A DNA stretch of 33,390 nucleotides from Flavobacteriaceae bacterium (lineage in GTDB: Bacteria > Bacteroidota > Bacteroidia > Flavobacteriales > Flavobacteriaceae). The position numbers and the translations under genes are program-made. Below are positions 14,931 to 23,572 of the stretch, piece by piece (the first letter of the stretch is position 1; each line of letters opens with the position of its first letter). Below the pieces are notes generated by a model. It was not told the origin of the DNA, ran no database searches, and was given only the letters and a program-made list of their open reading frames with translations. The stretch is from positions 1-33,390 of the forward strand of contig PADT01000013.1 of the NCBI GenBank assembly GCA_002700465.1. The letters are read 5' to 3'.

Positions 14931-15701
14931 TTATATGGTGTTTATTTTAAAATTATTTGGTAATATTTTTTTTAATGAATTGTCAATTCCGTTACAATAA
15001 AAATTATAAGTAGGATTTGTATTGTTTCCGATTATATTATTGTCCATTATTATTTTTTTAGTTTGCTTAGCAACAGCTCCACCGCTTTCTAAAACCTTAA
15101 CACTATCTGGTAATATTTTTTTAATACTTTCAATAATTAATGGATAATGGGTGCATCCTAAAACTAAATGGTCAATATTTGACTTTATCATTGGACTTAA
15201 AAATTTTACAAGTAACATTTCAATTTCTATGCCATTTAAAATTCCATTTTCAATCATCTCAACCAATCCGTCGCCATTTTTTTCAATTATATTAATTTTC
15301 GAACAGAAATCGTTAGATGTGATACTAAACAAATTACTATTAAGAGTACCTTTTGTTGCTAGGACTCCAATATTTCCAGTTTTGGTATTAATGGCTGCCG
15401 GTTTTATTGCGGGTTCAACACCTATAAAAGGTTGTTTAAAAGACTTTCTAAGCAAAGAAATACAATTTGTTGTAGCGGTATTGCAGGCCACTACGATTAT
15501 TTTACATCCTTTATCTAATAACCAATTGCTGTTTTTTAAACTTAAATCTTGAATTTCTTTTTTTGACTTATTTCCATAAGGAGAATTAAGATTATCGGAA
15601 TAGTATAGAATATTTTCTTTGGGTAATAATTCTTGAACCGATTTAAAAATTGTAATCCCACCAATTCCAGAATCAAAAATACCAATTGGTGCATTATTCA
15701 T
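14931..15701 (-). CDS. murI: Glutamate racemase
   Basis: This 256-residue enzyme makes D-glutamate for peptidoglycan. The active-site pieces are present: Asp10-Ser11 in GIFDSGIGG, Tyr42-Gly43 in NSPYGNKS, the first catalytic cysteine Cys73 in VACNTATT, and the second Cys183 followed by Thr-His in LGCTHYPL. The length is normal. The gene is downstream of the ompH terminator and upstream of nfu, with 1 bp between murI and nfu. I see no clear TAnnTTTG box in the 70 bp between the ompH stop and the murI start, so its promoter is uncertain; some read-through from the envelope operon is possible. Confidence 0.96.
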   Translation of the reverse strand: MNNAPIGIFDSGIGGITIFKSVQELLPKENILYYSDNLNSPYGNKSKKEIQDLSLKNSNWLLDKGCKIIVVACNTATTNCISLLRKSFKQPFIGVEPAIKPAAINTKTGNIGVLATKGTLNSNLFSITSNDFCSKINIIEKNGDGLVEMIENGILNGIEIEMLLVKFLSPMIKSNIDHLVLGCTHYPLIIESIKKILPDSVKVLESGGAVAKQTKKIIMDNNIIGNNTNPTYNFYCNGIDNSLKKILPNNFKINTI

Positions 15702-15714
15702 AATATAAAAATAA

Positions 15715-15749
15715 AAAAAAACTACCTAATGTAATTAGATAGTTTTTTT
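15715..15749 (-). terminator. Rho-independent-like terminator after ompH
   Basis: An inverted repeat lies between ompH and murI: CTAAT/ATTAG with a 3-nt loop, then ACTA/TAGT, then an A-run paired with a T-run. In the - strand transcript the single odd pair in the stem is G-U, whereas in the + orientation it is C-A. The hairpin is therefore better formed on the - strand, in the direction of ompH transcription, and is followed there by a U-run. The stem is AT-rich and moderate in strength. Confidence 0.65.
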
Positions 15750-15770
15750 GGAATAAATTATTATATTTTA

Positions 15771-16277
15771 TTAAAATCCTAACTCTTTTTTAACGTCTTC
15801 AATTAAGTCTTTTCCGTCAGATAGGATTAAACTTCCACCCTGAGTACCGTCAATAACATAATCATAACCTTGAGCTCTAGCTACTTTTTGAATTGCAGCT
15901 CTAGCTTTTTCGATTAATGGCTTTAATAAATCTGCTTGTTTCTTTTGAATATCCTGAGAAGCAGTTTGCTGATATTGCTGAATATTTTGCTCCATTCCAG
16001 CTAATTCTTTTTGACGTGCTTGATTTGTCACATCTGTTTGATTTTGTGCATCAGCCGAATAAGTTTGTAATTTAGTTTGATATTCTTTCATGGAAGCATC
16101 AATTTCAGTAGCATAAGTTTTTTGAAGCTTTTCAAGTTGAGCTTGAGCTTCTTTAACTTCCGGCATTTCGCTAATTAGTGATTGACTGTCAATGTGAGCA
16201 ATTTTACTTTGTGCATTTACAGTTACTGTAAATAATAATAATAATAAAACTGCTGTTAATTTTTTAAAAGTTTTCAT
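15771..16277 (-). CDS. OmpH/Skp family periplasmic chaperone (second copy of the pair)
   Basis: This 168-residue Skp-like protein has a signal peptide (FKKLTAVLLLLLFTVTVNAQ) and then the family start SKIAHIDSQSLISEMPEVKEA. Long Gln/Lys/Glu-rich coiled-coil arms follow (about 40-115), then the return strand GYDYVIDGTQGGSLILSDGKD. Skp chaperones hold unfolded outer-membrane proteins for the BAM complex, as a trimer with tentacle-like arms. It follows a second ompH gene by 22 bp and is the last gene before the terminator. Context with bamA supports the role. Confidence 0.93.
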   Translation of the reverse strand: MKTFKKLTAVLLLLLFTVTVNAQSKIAHIDSQSLISEMPEVKEAQAQLEKLQKTYATEIDASMKEYQTKLQTYSADAQNQTDVTNQARQKELAGMEQNIQQYQQTASQDIQKKQADLLKPLIEKARAAIQKVARAQGYDYVIDGTQGGSLILSDGKDLIEDVKKELGF

Positions 16278-16299
16278 TTTTTTGAACTTTAATTTAGGG

Positions 16300-17031
16300 T
16301 TATTTTCTTTTTCTTAACTCTAAAAGACTATCTCTTTTTCTTTGATAGGCTTTTCTTTTTTCTTCTTTTTGTTTTAAAAGTAATTCTCTTCTAGTTTTAA
16401 TTTCTTCTGCTTTTTGTAACTTTTTTTCTTCTAATTCTTTCTTTTTTTCTTCTAGTTCTGGGTTAAAACTTTCATCACTTAATTCGAGATTTAACTTTTC
16501 TAATTTCTCGGATCTTAAAATACTTTTTAAAACCAGGTCGCTAATATCGTATTTTTTTTCGGAATATAGAACAATTGCATCAGCAGATTGATCAAATATT
16601 TTATCAAATTTTTTTTGTTTTGCTATAGTTTGAACAACATTTAAAACTTGATCTTGAATAGGTTTAATCAATAATAGCTCTTGTGCCACCCAATCTCCAT
16701 TGACTCCAAACCGTTTTTGCTTGTAATCATTCATTTGTTTAATCTCAAAATCAATTTCTGATTCCCTGTCTTCAATTAAGTCTTTTGTCAATAATGGCCT
16801 TTCAATTTCTAAACTATCTTTAAGGTTATTTATATAATTTGATTTTAAATCAATTTCTTTTTTCCATTCCTCAATTTTTTCTTCTAATTGTTCGCTAGCT
16901 TTCGTATAATCTTCCATTTTTGACAAAATATATTCCATGTCAATTATTCCTATTCTTTCACTTTTTTGTGAAAAAGTTGATTGAAGTGTAACTGTAAAAA
17001 TTAGAAAAAAATATAATAATTTACTTTTCAT
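16300..17031 (-). CDS. OmpH/Skp family protein with long basic-acidic C-terminal tail (first copy)
   Basis: I start this gene at the ATG at 17031 (243 residues), because it gives a proper signal peptide (SKLLYFFLIFTVTLQSTFSQ). The open frame extends to 17100, but that would overlap the bamA 3' end. The mature protein starts SERIGIIDMEYILSKMEDYTKA, as in Skp/OmpH, followed by coiled-coil arms and a KKFDKIFDQSADAIVLYSEKK return segment (KYDISD-like end). Unlike the next copy it continues for about 70 residues as an almost pure Lys/Glu/Arg helix (NPELEEKKKELEEKKLQKAE and on to RKRK). Periplasmic chaperone function is inferred from family and from its place between bamA and the second ompH. Confidence 0.88.
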   Translation of the reverse strand: MKSKLLYFFLIFTVTLQSTFSQKSERIGIIDMEYILSKMEDYTKASEQLEEKIEEWKKEIDLKSNYINNLKDSLEIERPLLTKDLIEDRESEIDFEIKQMNDYKQKRFGVNGDWVAQELLLIKPIQDQVLNVVQTIAKQKKFDKIFDQSADAIVLYSEKKYDISDLVLKSILRSEKLEKLNLELSDESFNPELEEKKKELEEKKLQKAEEIKTRRELLLKQKEEKRKAYQRKRDSLLELRKRK

Positions 17032-17063
17032 TATGCTAATCAATATCTTAAATATAAGGATTT

Positions 17064-19649
17064 CTAAAAGTTTTGTCCGATTACAAAATGTGTTTCCCAC
17101 CCGTGAGCATTAAGATCTCCAGCAAATTGACTATCAAATCCGTATCCAAAGTCAATACCTAGAAGTCCAAATGCCGGCATGAAAATACGTATTCCTAGAC
17201 CTGCAGATCTTTTAGCGTTGAAGGGATTAAATTCTCTAAAACTATTATACCCATTCCCAGATTCAAGAAATGTTAATGCAAATATGGAAGCACTTGGTTT
17301 TAAAGTTATTGGATATCTTAATTCTAATGAAAATTTATTATAAATAGTAGATCCGTCTTGACTTGATAGCGATTGGTTTGTGTATCCTCTTAATGCAACT
17401 GTTTCTCTACCGTCCATAGCGTATTGTGACATTCCATCTCCTCCAAGATAAAACCTGTCAAATGGAATAATTCCTCTTTTATTGTTGTAAGCTCCTAAAA
17501 ATCCAAATTCAGCATGAGTTTTTAAAACAAATTTGTCAATTAATCTAGTATACCAAGTTCCGTTAAATTTTACTTTATAAAACTCTAACCACTTAAATTT
17601 TTCTTGATCAATTTTAGCTTGGTCAGGTTCACCATCTTCATTTTGATATTCTGCCTGATTTTCTAAATCGTCATAATCAATGTCATTAAACAATGAATAC
17701 GGTAATGAAAGTTTTGCACTTATTGCAAATTGAGATCCACCCAGTGGAAAAACTGGATTTACGAAAGTATTATCTCTTGCTAGAATGACTTGATAAAAAA
17801 TATTATTTGACTTCCCATCACCAAAAGTAAATAAACCTGTGTAATAATTACTCAAATTATAGTATTGATAACCAATAGATTGACTGAGCTGAAAATAATC
17901 ATCAGGAACTCTTAATTTTTTAGCAAGCCCAATTTGTGCGCCGGTTATTTCAAAAAATTGATTCTTATTTGCTTGACCAGTGAAGTAGTCGTATCTATAT
18001 TGTTTAGTTCTAGAAATAGAGGTTGAAAATGAAACAGGTTGTCTTCCTCCAAGCCATGGTTCTGAAAAAGAAAAACTGGCAGTATTATAAAACCTATTAG
18101 CTTGAAGTCTTACAGAAAGAGCCTGTCCATCTCCCATTGGAAGAGGTTTGTATGCTGATTTATCTTTTAGACCTCTTACAGAAAAATTATTAAATGACAA
18201 ACCTAAAGTTCCAATAAAGCCACCTCCACCGTATCCTCCTTGAAGCTCCACTTGACTTGCACCTTTTTCTACAAGGCCGTATTCAATATCTACAGTTCCA
18301 GCATTTGGATCAACATTTTTAAAATCTGGACTAATTTGTTCAGGATCAAAAAATCCCATTTGGCCAAGTTCTCGTACTGTTCTAACAATTTGAGATTTAC
18401 TGTAGATGTTTCCAGGCTTAGTTCTTAATTCACGATAGATAACGTGATCATTAGTTCTTGTATTTCCAACAACAGTTATCTTATTAAAATAAGCAGGCTT
18501 TCCTTCAACAACTCTAATTTCAAAATTTATAGTATCATTTTCAACAGAAACTTCGACTGGATTTATATTAGAAAATAAATATCCGTTGTTTTGGTATAAA
18601 TTTGATAAATCTTCACCATCAGGTTTTGTGTTGTCAGATATTCTTTTCTTTAATAAAACACCATTGTAAGTGTCTCCCTTGAAAAGACCTAAAGCTCTAG
18701 AAAGCTGTGCATCTGAATAGACTGAGTTACCAAGAAATGAAATATCTCCAAAATAATACTTATTACCTTCTTGTAAATCTATATTAATTGTTATTTTATT
18801 TTTATCTGTAATAACAGAATCTGTAATTATTCTAGCGTCACGATAACCTTTTTCTTTGTAAAAATCTAAGATTGATTTTAAATCTTCTTTATATTCTTTT
18901 TCTATGAATTTTGACTTTTTCCAAAACCTTCCTAACAGTTTTGTTTTTGTCTTTTTCATCTTCTTTTTTAATTTGGAAGATTTAGTGACTTCATTTCCAG
19001 TAAAATTAATCTGGTCAATTTTAACTCTGTCCCCAAGATCAACTTTAATTAACATTTTACTAAAATTAACTTCGCTTGAATCTGGTAATATGTTTATTGA
19101 GACTTTAGTATTTAAAAAACCATCTTTTTTATATTTATTTATAATATAATTTTTAGTAGTTTTTATAAAATTTTCAGTTATTTTCTTTCCTTTCTTAAGT
19201 TCAGTTTCTGAAACTATAGTTTCAATTTTTGATTTTTTTAATCCGGTAATTTTAAATTCTGAAAGAGTAGGTAACTCAATAATATCAATTTGTATACTAG
19301 CTTCTCCATTTTGAACGTTAGTTAAGTAAAAATTTATATCACTAAATAAGTCTAGTTTCCAAAGTTTACTTATTATCGCACTTATTTCTTCACCTGGAAT
19401 TCTAATTTTCTGCCCTTCCTTAAGTCCAGTATAAGTAATTACCGTTTGTTCATTAAAGTTTTTTAGACCTGAAACGGAAACCTCTTTTAAAATGTATTCA
19501 TTTCCTTTAATATAGGCAGTTTCTTGGGCTACAGAATTAAAACTAAATAATGCAGTAAAAAATATTAATAAATAATTAATACTGCTAGCAAGGCTTTTTT
19601 TATTACTAATTAATTTTTCCAAATCTTCTTTCTCTTTTTTGATAATCAT
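17064..19649 (-). CDS. bamA: BamA, outer membrane protein assembly factor (Omp85)
   Basis: This 861-residue Omp85 protein is the core of the BAM complex that inserts beta-barrels into the outer membrane. After a signal peptide (about residues 18-41, ending SVAQ) there are tandem POTRA domains, for example LKEVSVSGLKNFNEQTV near 53 and FNKITVVGNTRTNDHVIYRE near 390, and then a barrel from about 465. The barrel contains the L6-type motif ALRGY (VRGF/Y equivalent) and ends in aromatic F (IGQNF), the usual insertion signal. The only ATG gives a 44-bp overlap with uppS and charged residues before the signal peptide. A TTG at 19622 (codon 10) is a plausible alternative start. Confidence 0.95.
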   Translation of the reverse strand: MIIKKEKEDLEKLISNKKSLASSINYLLIFFTALFSFNSVAQETAYIKGNEYILKEVSVSGLKNFNEQTVITYTGLKEGQKIRIPGEEISAIISKLWKLDLFSDINFYLTNVQNGEASIQIDIIELPTLSEFKITGLKKSKIETIVSETELKKGKKITENFIKTTKNYIINKYKKDGFLNTKVSINILPDSSEVNFSKMLIKVDLGDRVKIDQINFTGNEVTKSSKLKKKMKKTKTKLLGRFWKKSKFIEKEYKEDLKSILDFYKEKGYRDARIITDSVITDKNKITINIDLQEGNKYYFGDISFLGNSVYSDAQLSRALGLFKGDTYNGVLLKKRISDNTKPDGEDLSNLYQNNGYLFSNINPVEVSVENDTINFEIRVVEGKPAYFNKITVVGNTRTNDHVIYRELRTKPGNIYSKSQIVRTVRELGQMGFFDPEQISPDFKNVDPNAGTVDIEYGLVEKGASQVELQGGYGGGGFIGTLGLSFNNFSVRGLKDKSAYKPLPMGDGQALSVRLQANRFYNTASFSFSEPWLGGRQPVSFSTSISRTKQYRYDYFTGQANKNQFFEITGAQIGLAKKLRVPDDYFQLSQSIGYQYYNLSNYYTGLFTFGDGKSNNIFYQVILARDNTFVNPVFPLGGSQFAISAKLSLPYSLFNDIDYDDLENQAEYQNEDGEPDQAKIDQEKFKWLEFYKVKFNGTWYTRLIDKFVLKTHAEFGFLGAYNNKRGIIPFDRFYLGGDGMSQYAMDGRETVALRGYTNQSLSSQDGSTIYNKFSLELRYPITLKPSASIFALTFLESGNGYNSFREFNPFNAKRSAGLGIRIFMPAFGLLGIDFGYGFDSQFAGDLNAHGWETHFVIGQNF

Positions 19650-20325
19650 CTAAAGCTTTCATAAAATCTTCTCTTTTAAAATCAGGCCAGAGTACGTCAG
19701 TAAAATACATTTCAGCGTAGGCTATTTGCCAAAGCAAAAAATTACTAACCCTCTTTTCACCACCTGTTCTAATCAAAAGATCTACATTAGGTAAATTTCG
19801 GGTGTAAAGATGCTCATTTATTATGTTTTCATCAATATTTTTTGAAGAAATTATGTTATTTTTAACTTTATTAGAAACTTCTCTGATAGCATTTACTATT
19901 TCTTGTTTGGATCCATAGCTAATCGCTAAATTCAAATTCAGTTTTTTATTGTTTTTTGTTTCTGAAATTATACTTTTTAGTTTTGATTTTGGTTTATCAT
20001 TTAACGCTTCAATATCTCCAATAACATTTAATTTAATACCATTATCAATTAAATTTATTCTTTCCTTTTCTAACGAATAAACTAATAAATCCATAAGTGC
20101 TTTAACTTCATATTTAGGTCTATTCCAGTTTTCAGTTGAAAAAACATAGAGAGTAAGGTTTTTAATTCCTAGTTTAATTGATTGATCTATACACTCTCTT
20201 ACTGATTTAGTTCCATTTTCATGACCAAAAGCTCTTTTTCTTCCGATTTTTTTTGCCCACCTTCCGTTACCGTCCATAATTATGGCTACGTGATTAGGTA
20301 AATGAGTAAAATTTTCTTTTTTCAT
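19606..20325 (-). CDS. uppS: Isoprenyl (undecaprenyl) diphosphate synthase
   Basis: This 239-residue cis-prenyltransferase makes the C55 lipid carrier for peptidoglycan and surface glycans. The catalytic Asp18 lies in IIMDGNGRWAKK, followed by the substrate-binding RKRAFGHENGTKSVRE segment. The late motif DLLIRTGGEKRVSNFLLWQIAYAEMYFT includes the conserved Arg/Ser positions for isopentenyl diphosphate, then WPDF. Cytoplasmic, acting at the membrane. It is 6 bp downstream of the DUF6089 gene and overlaps bamA by 44 bp at the longest bamA start. The grouping of uppS with bamA and ompH is typical of Bacteroidota. Confidence 0.96.
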   Translation of the reverse strand: MKKENFTHLPNHVAIIMDGNGRWAKKIGRKRAFGHENGTKSVRECIDQSIKLGIKNLTLYVFSTENWNRPKYEVKALMDLLVYSLEKERINLIDNGIKLNVIGDIEALNDKPKSKLKSIISETKNNKKLNLNLAISYGSKQEIVNAIREVSNKVKNNIISSKNIDENIINEHLYTRNLPNVDLLIRTGGEKRVSNFLLWQIAYAEMYFTDVLWPDFKREDFMKALDDYQKRERRFGKIN

Positions 20326-20331
20326 AATAAT

Positions 20332-21045
20332 TTAATTAGGACAGTAGCATTTTTTATTTCCAAAAAGATAAGTTAGTGTAATTCCGCTAAAAACATACCA
20401 GTCTTTACTAAGTGTTGAACCAAAGTAATCTGATGATGCCTTTTGTTTTAAATCTGGGTAACTTCCATCTAAATTATCAGAATTGCTGTAGTTTGCATTT
20501 ATTTCAAATGCAATAATAAAACTATTTAATGGTTTAATTTTATATCCAATGGTTATCGGAAATGACAAATCTGTTGCATCACCGTATTTAATTGCTTTAG
20601 CAATGCCAGATTCGTATCTCAAAAGATTGTATCTGAACAAAGAAATTCCGGAACTCACATATGGTGTCATTTCTAATGATGAACTGTAAATATCAAAATC
20701 TAGGAAATTAAAATCAACTCCTAAATTCAGTTCATTGATTGAGTTTTTGAAATATTTTCCTCTTTGTTTTCGGTATTCTGCAGTTTTTGGCCAATTATCA
20801 GAACTTCCAATTTTAGCGTAATTAAATTTTGCTCTTAATGCAATTCTTTCATTTAAATTTTTTCTAAATATAATTCCAGCAACTGCATTAGTTGAAATAT
20901 TATATGAAAAAGGATGTATATATGTAGTTGGACCTACATCTCCAATATAATTTGCTCCTCCAACAAAAACACCTATTTCATTATTTTGTGAAAACACGGT
21001 CAATGTTGTAAAAAAAATTATGAGACAAATTGTAATTTTTTTCAT
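20332..21045 (-). CDS. DUF6089-type outer membrane beta-barrel protein
   Basis: This 237-residue protein has a signal peptide (KKITICLIIFFTTLTVFSQ) and then alternating amphipathic strands typical of a small outer-membrane barrel. The start of the mature part, NEIGVFVGGANYIGDVGPTT, is characteristic of the unnamed Bacteroidota family DUF6089 that stands before uppS-bamA in many genomes. A YRKQRGKYFKNSINELNLG segment and the C-terminal GITLTYLFGNKKCYCPN follow. It ends with two cysteines (CYC), unusual for an outer-membrane protein. The role is unknown; its position suggests a link to outer-membrane biogenesis. It begins 5-10 bp after a -7 box on the - strand. Confidence 0.85.
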   Translation of the reverse strand: MKKITICLIIFFTTLTVFSQNNEIGVFVGGANYIGDVGPTTYIHPFSYNISTNAVAGIIFRKNLNERIALRAKFNYAKIGSSDNWPKTAEYRKQRGKYFKNSINELNLGVDFNFLDFDIYSSSLEMTPYVSSGISLFRYNLLRYESGIAKAIKYGDATDLSFPITIGYKIKPLNSFIIAFEINANYSNSDNLDGSYPDLKQKASSDYFGSTLSKDWYVFSGITLTYLFGNKKCYCPN

Positions 21046-21055
21046 AATATGGTGG

Positions 21056-21063
21056 CAAATATA
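21056..21063 (-). promoter_or_regulatory. -7 box (TATATTTG) of the DUF6089-uppS-bamA-ompH operon
   Basis: On the - strand TATATTTG is followed by GCCACC and then the ATG at 21045, only 10 bp away. This is an exact TAnnTTTG box with the TTTGC-type edge often seen in flavobacterial promoters. No TTG stands at the -33 distance. The expected leader is only a few nucleotides long. Confidence 0.6.
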
Positions 21064-21086
21064 GACAAAATCAATTTCTGGAAAAT

Positions 21087-21971
21087 CTATATATTTCTTC
21101 TGTCTTCACCCCAAAGTAATTTACTTCTCAATGTTTGGTAAAAACTATTATTTTTAAAAGAAGCTAATTTGATTTTATAACTAGCTTTTTTGATTTTAAT
21201 TTTTATATTATTTTTCAAAGAATTAATTCGAGAATCAAGTGAAAGTAAATGTGATTCTTCTCTACCCTCAACTGAAAGTTCGATTTTAATTTCATCTGAA
21301 ATAACTAAGGGTCTTGCATTTAAATTGTGTGGAGCTATTGGGGTTATAGAAAACGTTTGACTAGAGGGGGTCATTATTGGTCCTCCACAACTTAAAGAAT
21401 ATCCGGTTGAGCCCGTAGGTGTTGAAACTATTAAGCCATCAGCCCAATATGTGTTTAAGTACTCTCCGTTTAATGTAGTTTTGATTTCTATCATTGACGT
21501 AGTGTTTTTTCTTCCAACACTAACTTCATTAAGAGCGAAGTTAAAATCAGAAAAATTATCATTGTTATCAATATTTACTTCTAATAAACTTCTTTCCTCC
21601 ACATTAAATTCCCCTTTTAATACTTTCTTTAATTCAATATTTAACAGTTCTTGATTTAATGTTGCTAAGAAACCTAATCTACCTGTGTTTATTCCAATTA
21701 TTGGAATTCCTAAATCTCTAACAAAAGTAATAGAGCGTAAAAGTGTACCATCTCCTCCAATTGTTATCATTAAATTAACTTCACTATCAAGATCTTCATA
21801 TGATGAAAATAATTTATGATTATGACTTACTTTTGATTTTTGTAAAAGAATTGAATTGTATTTTTCTTCAATTAACAAGATTATATTTTCACTTTTACTT
21901 ATAGATAGCAGTTCTAAAAAAATATTTTTAGATATTTTATCCGCAGATTGACCGTATACAGCAATTTTCAT
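21087..21971 (-). CDS. nadK: NAD kinase
   Basis: This 294-residue NAD kinase (PpnK family) phosphorylates NAD to NADP using ATP or polyphosphate in the cytoplasm. The nucleotide motif GGDGTLLRS (residues 72-80) and the following GIPIIGINTGRLGFLA are present. So are NEVSVGRKNT and the glycine-rich, Tyr-containing DGLIVSTPTGSTGYSLSCGGPIM, then PHNLNARPLV. All are family signatures and the length is usual. It is transcribed away from pdxJ; the 66 bp between them must hold both promoters. On its strand a TTAATTTG (21991-21998), one base off the -7 consensus, lies 19 bp before the ATG. Confidence 0.96.
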   Translation of the reverse strand: MKIAVYGQSADKISKNIFLELLSISKSENIILLIEEKYNSILLQKSKVSHNHKLFSSYEDLDSEVNLMITIGGDGTLLRSITFVRDLGIPIIGINTGRLGFLATLNQELLNIELKKVLKGEFNVEERSLLEVNIDNNDNFSDFNFALNEVSVGRKNTTSMIEIKTTLNGEYLNTYWADGLIVSTPTGSTGYSLSCGGPIMTPSSQTFSITPIAPHNLNARPLVISDEIKIELSVEGREESHLLSLDSRINSLKNNIKIKIKKASYKIKLASFKNNSFYQTLRSKLLWGEDRRNI

Positions 21972-22022
21972 TTAAGTAAAGATTTTAATGCAAATTAATT
22001 AAAATAACAAACAACAAATCTT

Positions 22023-22030
22023 TAATTTTG
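22023..22030 (+). promoter_or_regulatory. -7 box (TAATTTTG) immediately before pdxJ
   Basis: TAATTTTG is an exact TAnnTTTG box that ends 7 bp before the pdxJ ATG at 22038. Transcription would begin at or within a few bases of the start codon, giving a leaderless or almost leaderless mRNA. No TTG lies 19-21 bp upstream. Confidence 0.5.
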
Positions 22031-22037
22031 AATTATT

Positions 22038-22766
22038 ATGACAAAATTAAGTGTTAATATTAATAAGATAGCTACAATTAGAAATGCAAGAGGTGGAAAT
22101 AACCCTAATTTGTTAAAGATGGCTAGAGATATTCAGTCATATGGTGCTCAAGGAATTACTATTCACCCTAGACCTGATCAAAGACACATTACTTATAACG
22201 ACGCAATAGATTTACCAAAAGTAATATCTACTGAATTTAATATTGAGGGAAATCCAATTGAAAAATTCATTGACTTAGTTTGCAAAATTAAACCTGATCA
22301 AGTGACATTAGTTCCAGACAGTGTAGATGCTATAACCTCTAATTCTGGATGGGATACAATTAAGAATAAATCATTTTTAAAAGAAGTGGTCTCCGAATTT
22401 AAAAATAATGGAATAAGAACGTCAATTTTTATAGATACTGATCTTAAATTAATTGAAGGCGCAAAAAATACAGGTGCTGATAGAATTGAACTTTACACAG
22501 AATCATTTGCTGTTAATTTTCAAAAAGGTAATAAAGAGGAAATTAAAAAATACATTAATGCCTCAATTTTGGCTAATGATTTAGGGATGGGAGTTAATGC
22601 AGGACATGATTTAAATCTTGAAAATATTCATTTTTTTGTTGATAAAATTCCATATTTAGATGAGGTTTCTATTGGTCACGCTATAATTTGTGAATCCTTG
22701 TACTTAGGAATTGAAAATGTGGTTAATATGTACTTACAAAAAATAAATAATGCTTCTGAAAAGTAA
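22038..22766 (+). CDS. pdxJ: Pyridoxine 5'-phosphate synthase
   Basis: This 242-residue TIM-barrel enzyme condenses 3-amino-2-oxopropyl phosphate with deoxyxylulose 5-phosphate to pyridoxine 5'-phosphate. Seen are the N-terminal LSVNINKIATIRNARGG strand and loop, GITIHPRPDQRHI with catalytic His/Arg residues, CKIKPDQVTLVPDS, and the late VNAGHDLNLENI with YLDEVSIGHAIICESLYLG phosphate site. The length is normal. It overlaps the following alpha/beta hydrolase by 17 bp, so the two are co-translated. The presence of pdxJ implies the DXP-dependent vitamin B6 route. Confidence 0.96.
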   Translation: MTKLSVNINKIATIRNARGGNNPNLLKMARDIQSYGAQGITIHPRPDQRHITYNDAIDLPKVISTEFNIEGNPIEKFIDLVCKIKPDQVTLVPDSVDAITSNSGWDTIKNKSFLKEVVSEFKNNGIRTSIFIDTDLKLIEGAKNTGADRIELYTESFAVNFQKGNKEEIKKYINASILANDLGMGVNAGHDLNLENIHFFVDKIPYLDEVSIGHAIICESLYLGIENVVNMYLQKINNASEK

Positions 22767-23520
22767 AATTATTGGAGAAGGAAGTGATGTATTAGTTGTT
22801 CTTCATGGGTTTTTAGGAATGTCGGATAATTGGAATTCATTTGCTAAAAAAATTGATAATCAAGGCTTTCAAATTCATTTATTAGACCAAAGAAATCACG
22901 GCGACAGTTTTCATAGTAAAGAGTTTGATTATGAACTGTTAGCAAATGATTTGAAATATTATATTGACCATTATCAAATAAAAAACTTTTCTTTAATTGG
23001 TCATTCAATGGGAGGAAAGACTGCTATGATGTTTTCAGGCTATTTCCCTAATGCTGTCAATAAATTAATTGTAGTAGACATATTGCCCATCTATTATAAG
23101 AACGATTATCAAAATATTTTAAAATTTCTAAAATCAATAAATTTAAATTCCATAAGATCCAGGTTAGAAGCAGATAATGCTTTGTCAAGTTCAATTAAGT
23201 CTCCTTCTTTTAGAGCATTTTTATTAAAAAATTTGAAAAGAATCGGAAAGAGTGAATTCACTTTTAAAATCGATTTAAATATTATATTAGATAAACTAAA
23301 TGAAATTGAAAAGGCGTTGCCTATTGATCTTTACTTTGGTGGTGAAACTTTATTTATAAAAGGGAAAAATTCAGATTATATAAATAATCAAAACTTTAAA
23401 ACAATTCACAAAAACTTTCCAAAACATCGACTGGTTGAAGTGTCAAATGCTGGTCATTGGGTACATGCTGAAAACCTTGATGATTTTGTTAAAGAGACAT
23501 TACTTTTTTTAAAATCCTAA
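22750..23520 (+). CDS. Alpha/beta hydrolase (YbfF-like esterase)
   Basis: This 256-residue alpha/beta hydrolase has the oxyanion loop HGFLGMSDNW near residue 19, LLDQRNHGDS, the nucleophile elbow GHSMGG with Ser86, a probable acid in the KGKNSDYI region and the catalytic His in NAGHWVHAENLDDF. The order and the RNHGDS segment resemble small bacterial esterases of the YbfF/ABHD11 type. The true substrate is unknown. It overlaps pdxJ by 17 bp at its start, which may only reflect compaction. Cytoplasmic; no signal peptide. Confidence 0.9.
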   Translation: MLLKSKIIGEGSDVLVVLHGFLGMSDNWNSFAKKIDNQGFQIHLLDQRNHGDSFHSKEFDYELLANDLKYYIDHYQIKNFSLIGHSMGGKTAMMFSGYFPNAVNKLIVVDILPIYYKNDYQNILKFLKSINLNSIRSRLEADNALSSSIKSPSFRAFLLKNLKRIGKSEFTFKIDLNIILDKLNEIEKALPIDLYFGGETLFIKGKNSDYINNQNFKTIHKNFPKHRLVEVSNAGHWVHAENLDDFVKETLLFLKS

Positions 23521-23523
23521 AAG

Positions 23524-23554
23524 TTGGTCACCTTTGTAAAAAGACCTATTTTTG
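23524..23554 (+). promoter_or_regulatory. Bacteroidota-type promoter of tig
   Basis: TTG at 23524-23526, 20 bp spacing and TATTTTTG at 23547-23554 form a full -33/-7 promoter of the Bacteroidota type, followed by GCGACC. The ATG of tig is 18 bp downstream. This is the best-formed promoter in the window apart from the padR one, and it separates tig-clpP-clpX from pdxJ-hydrolase. Confidence 0.8.
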
Positions 23555-23572
23555 CGACCAAATTTGTAAAAT

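Noticed and set aside
17032-17100. N-terminal extension of the first ompH gene
   Set aside because: It would put 23 residues before a good signal peptide and overlap the bamA end.
18904-19149. Open frame on the + strand inside bamA, and similar long frames opposite nfu, murI, nadK and others
   Set aside because: Mirror frames of well-conserved genes with Phe/Ser/Leu-rich low-information products. No sign of independent coding.
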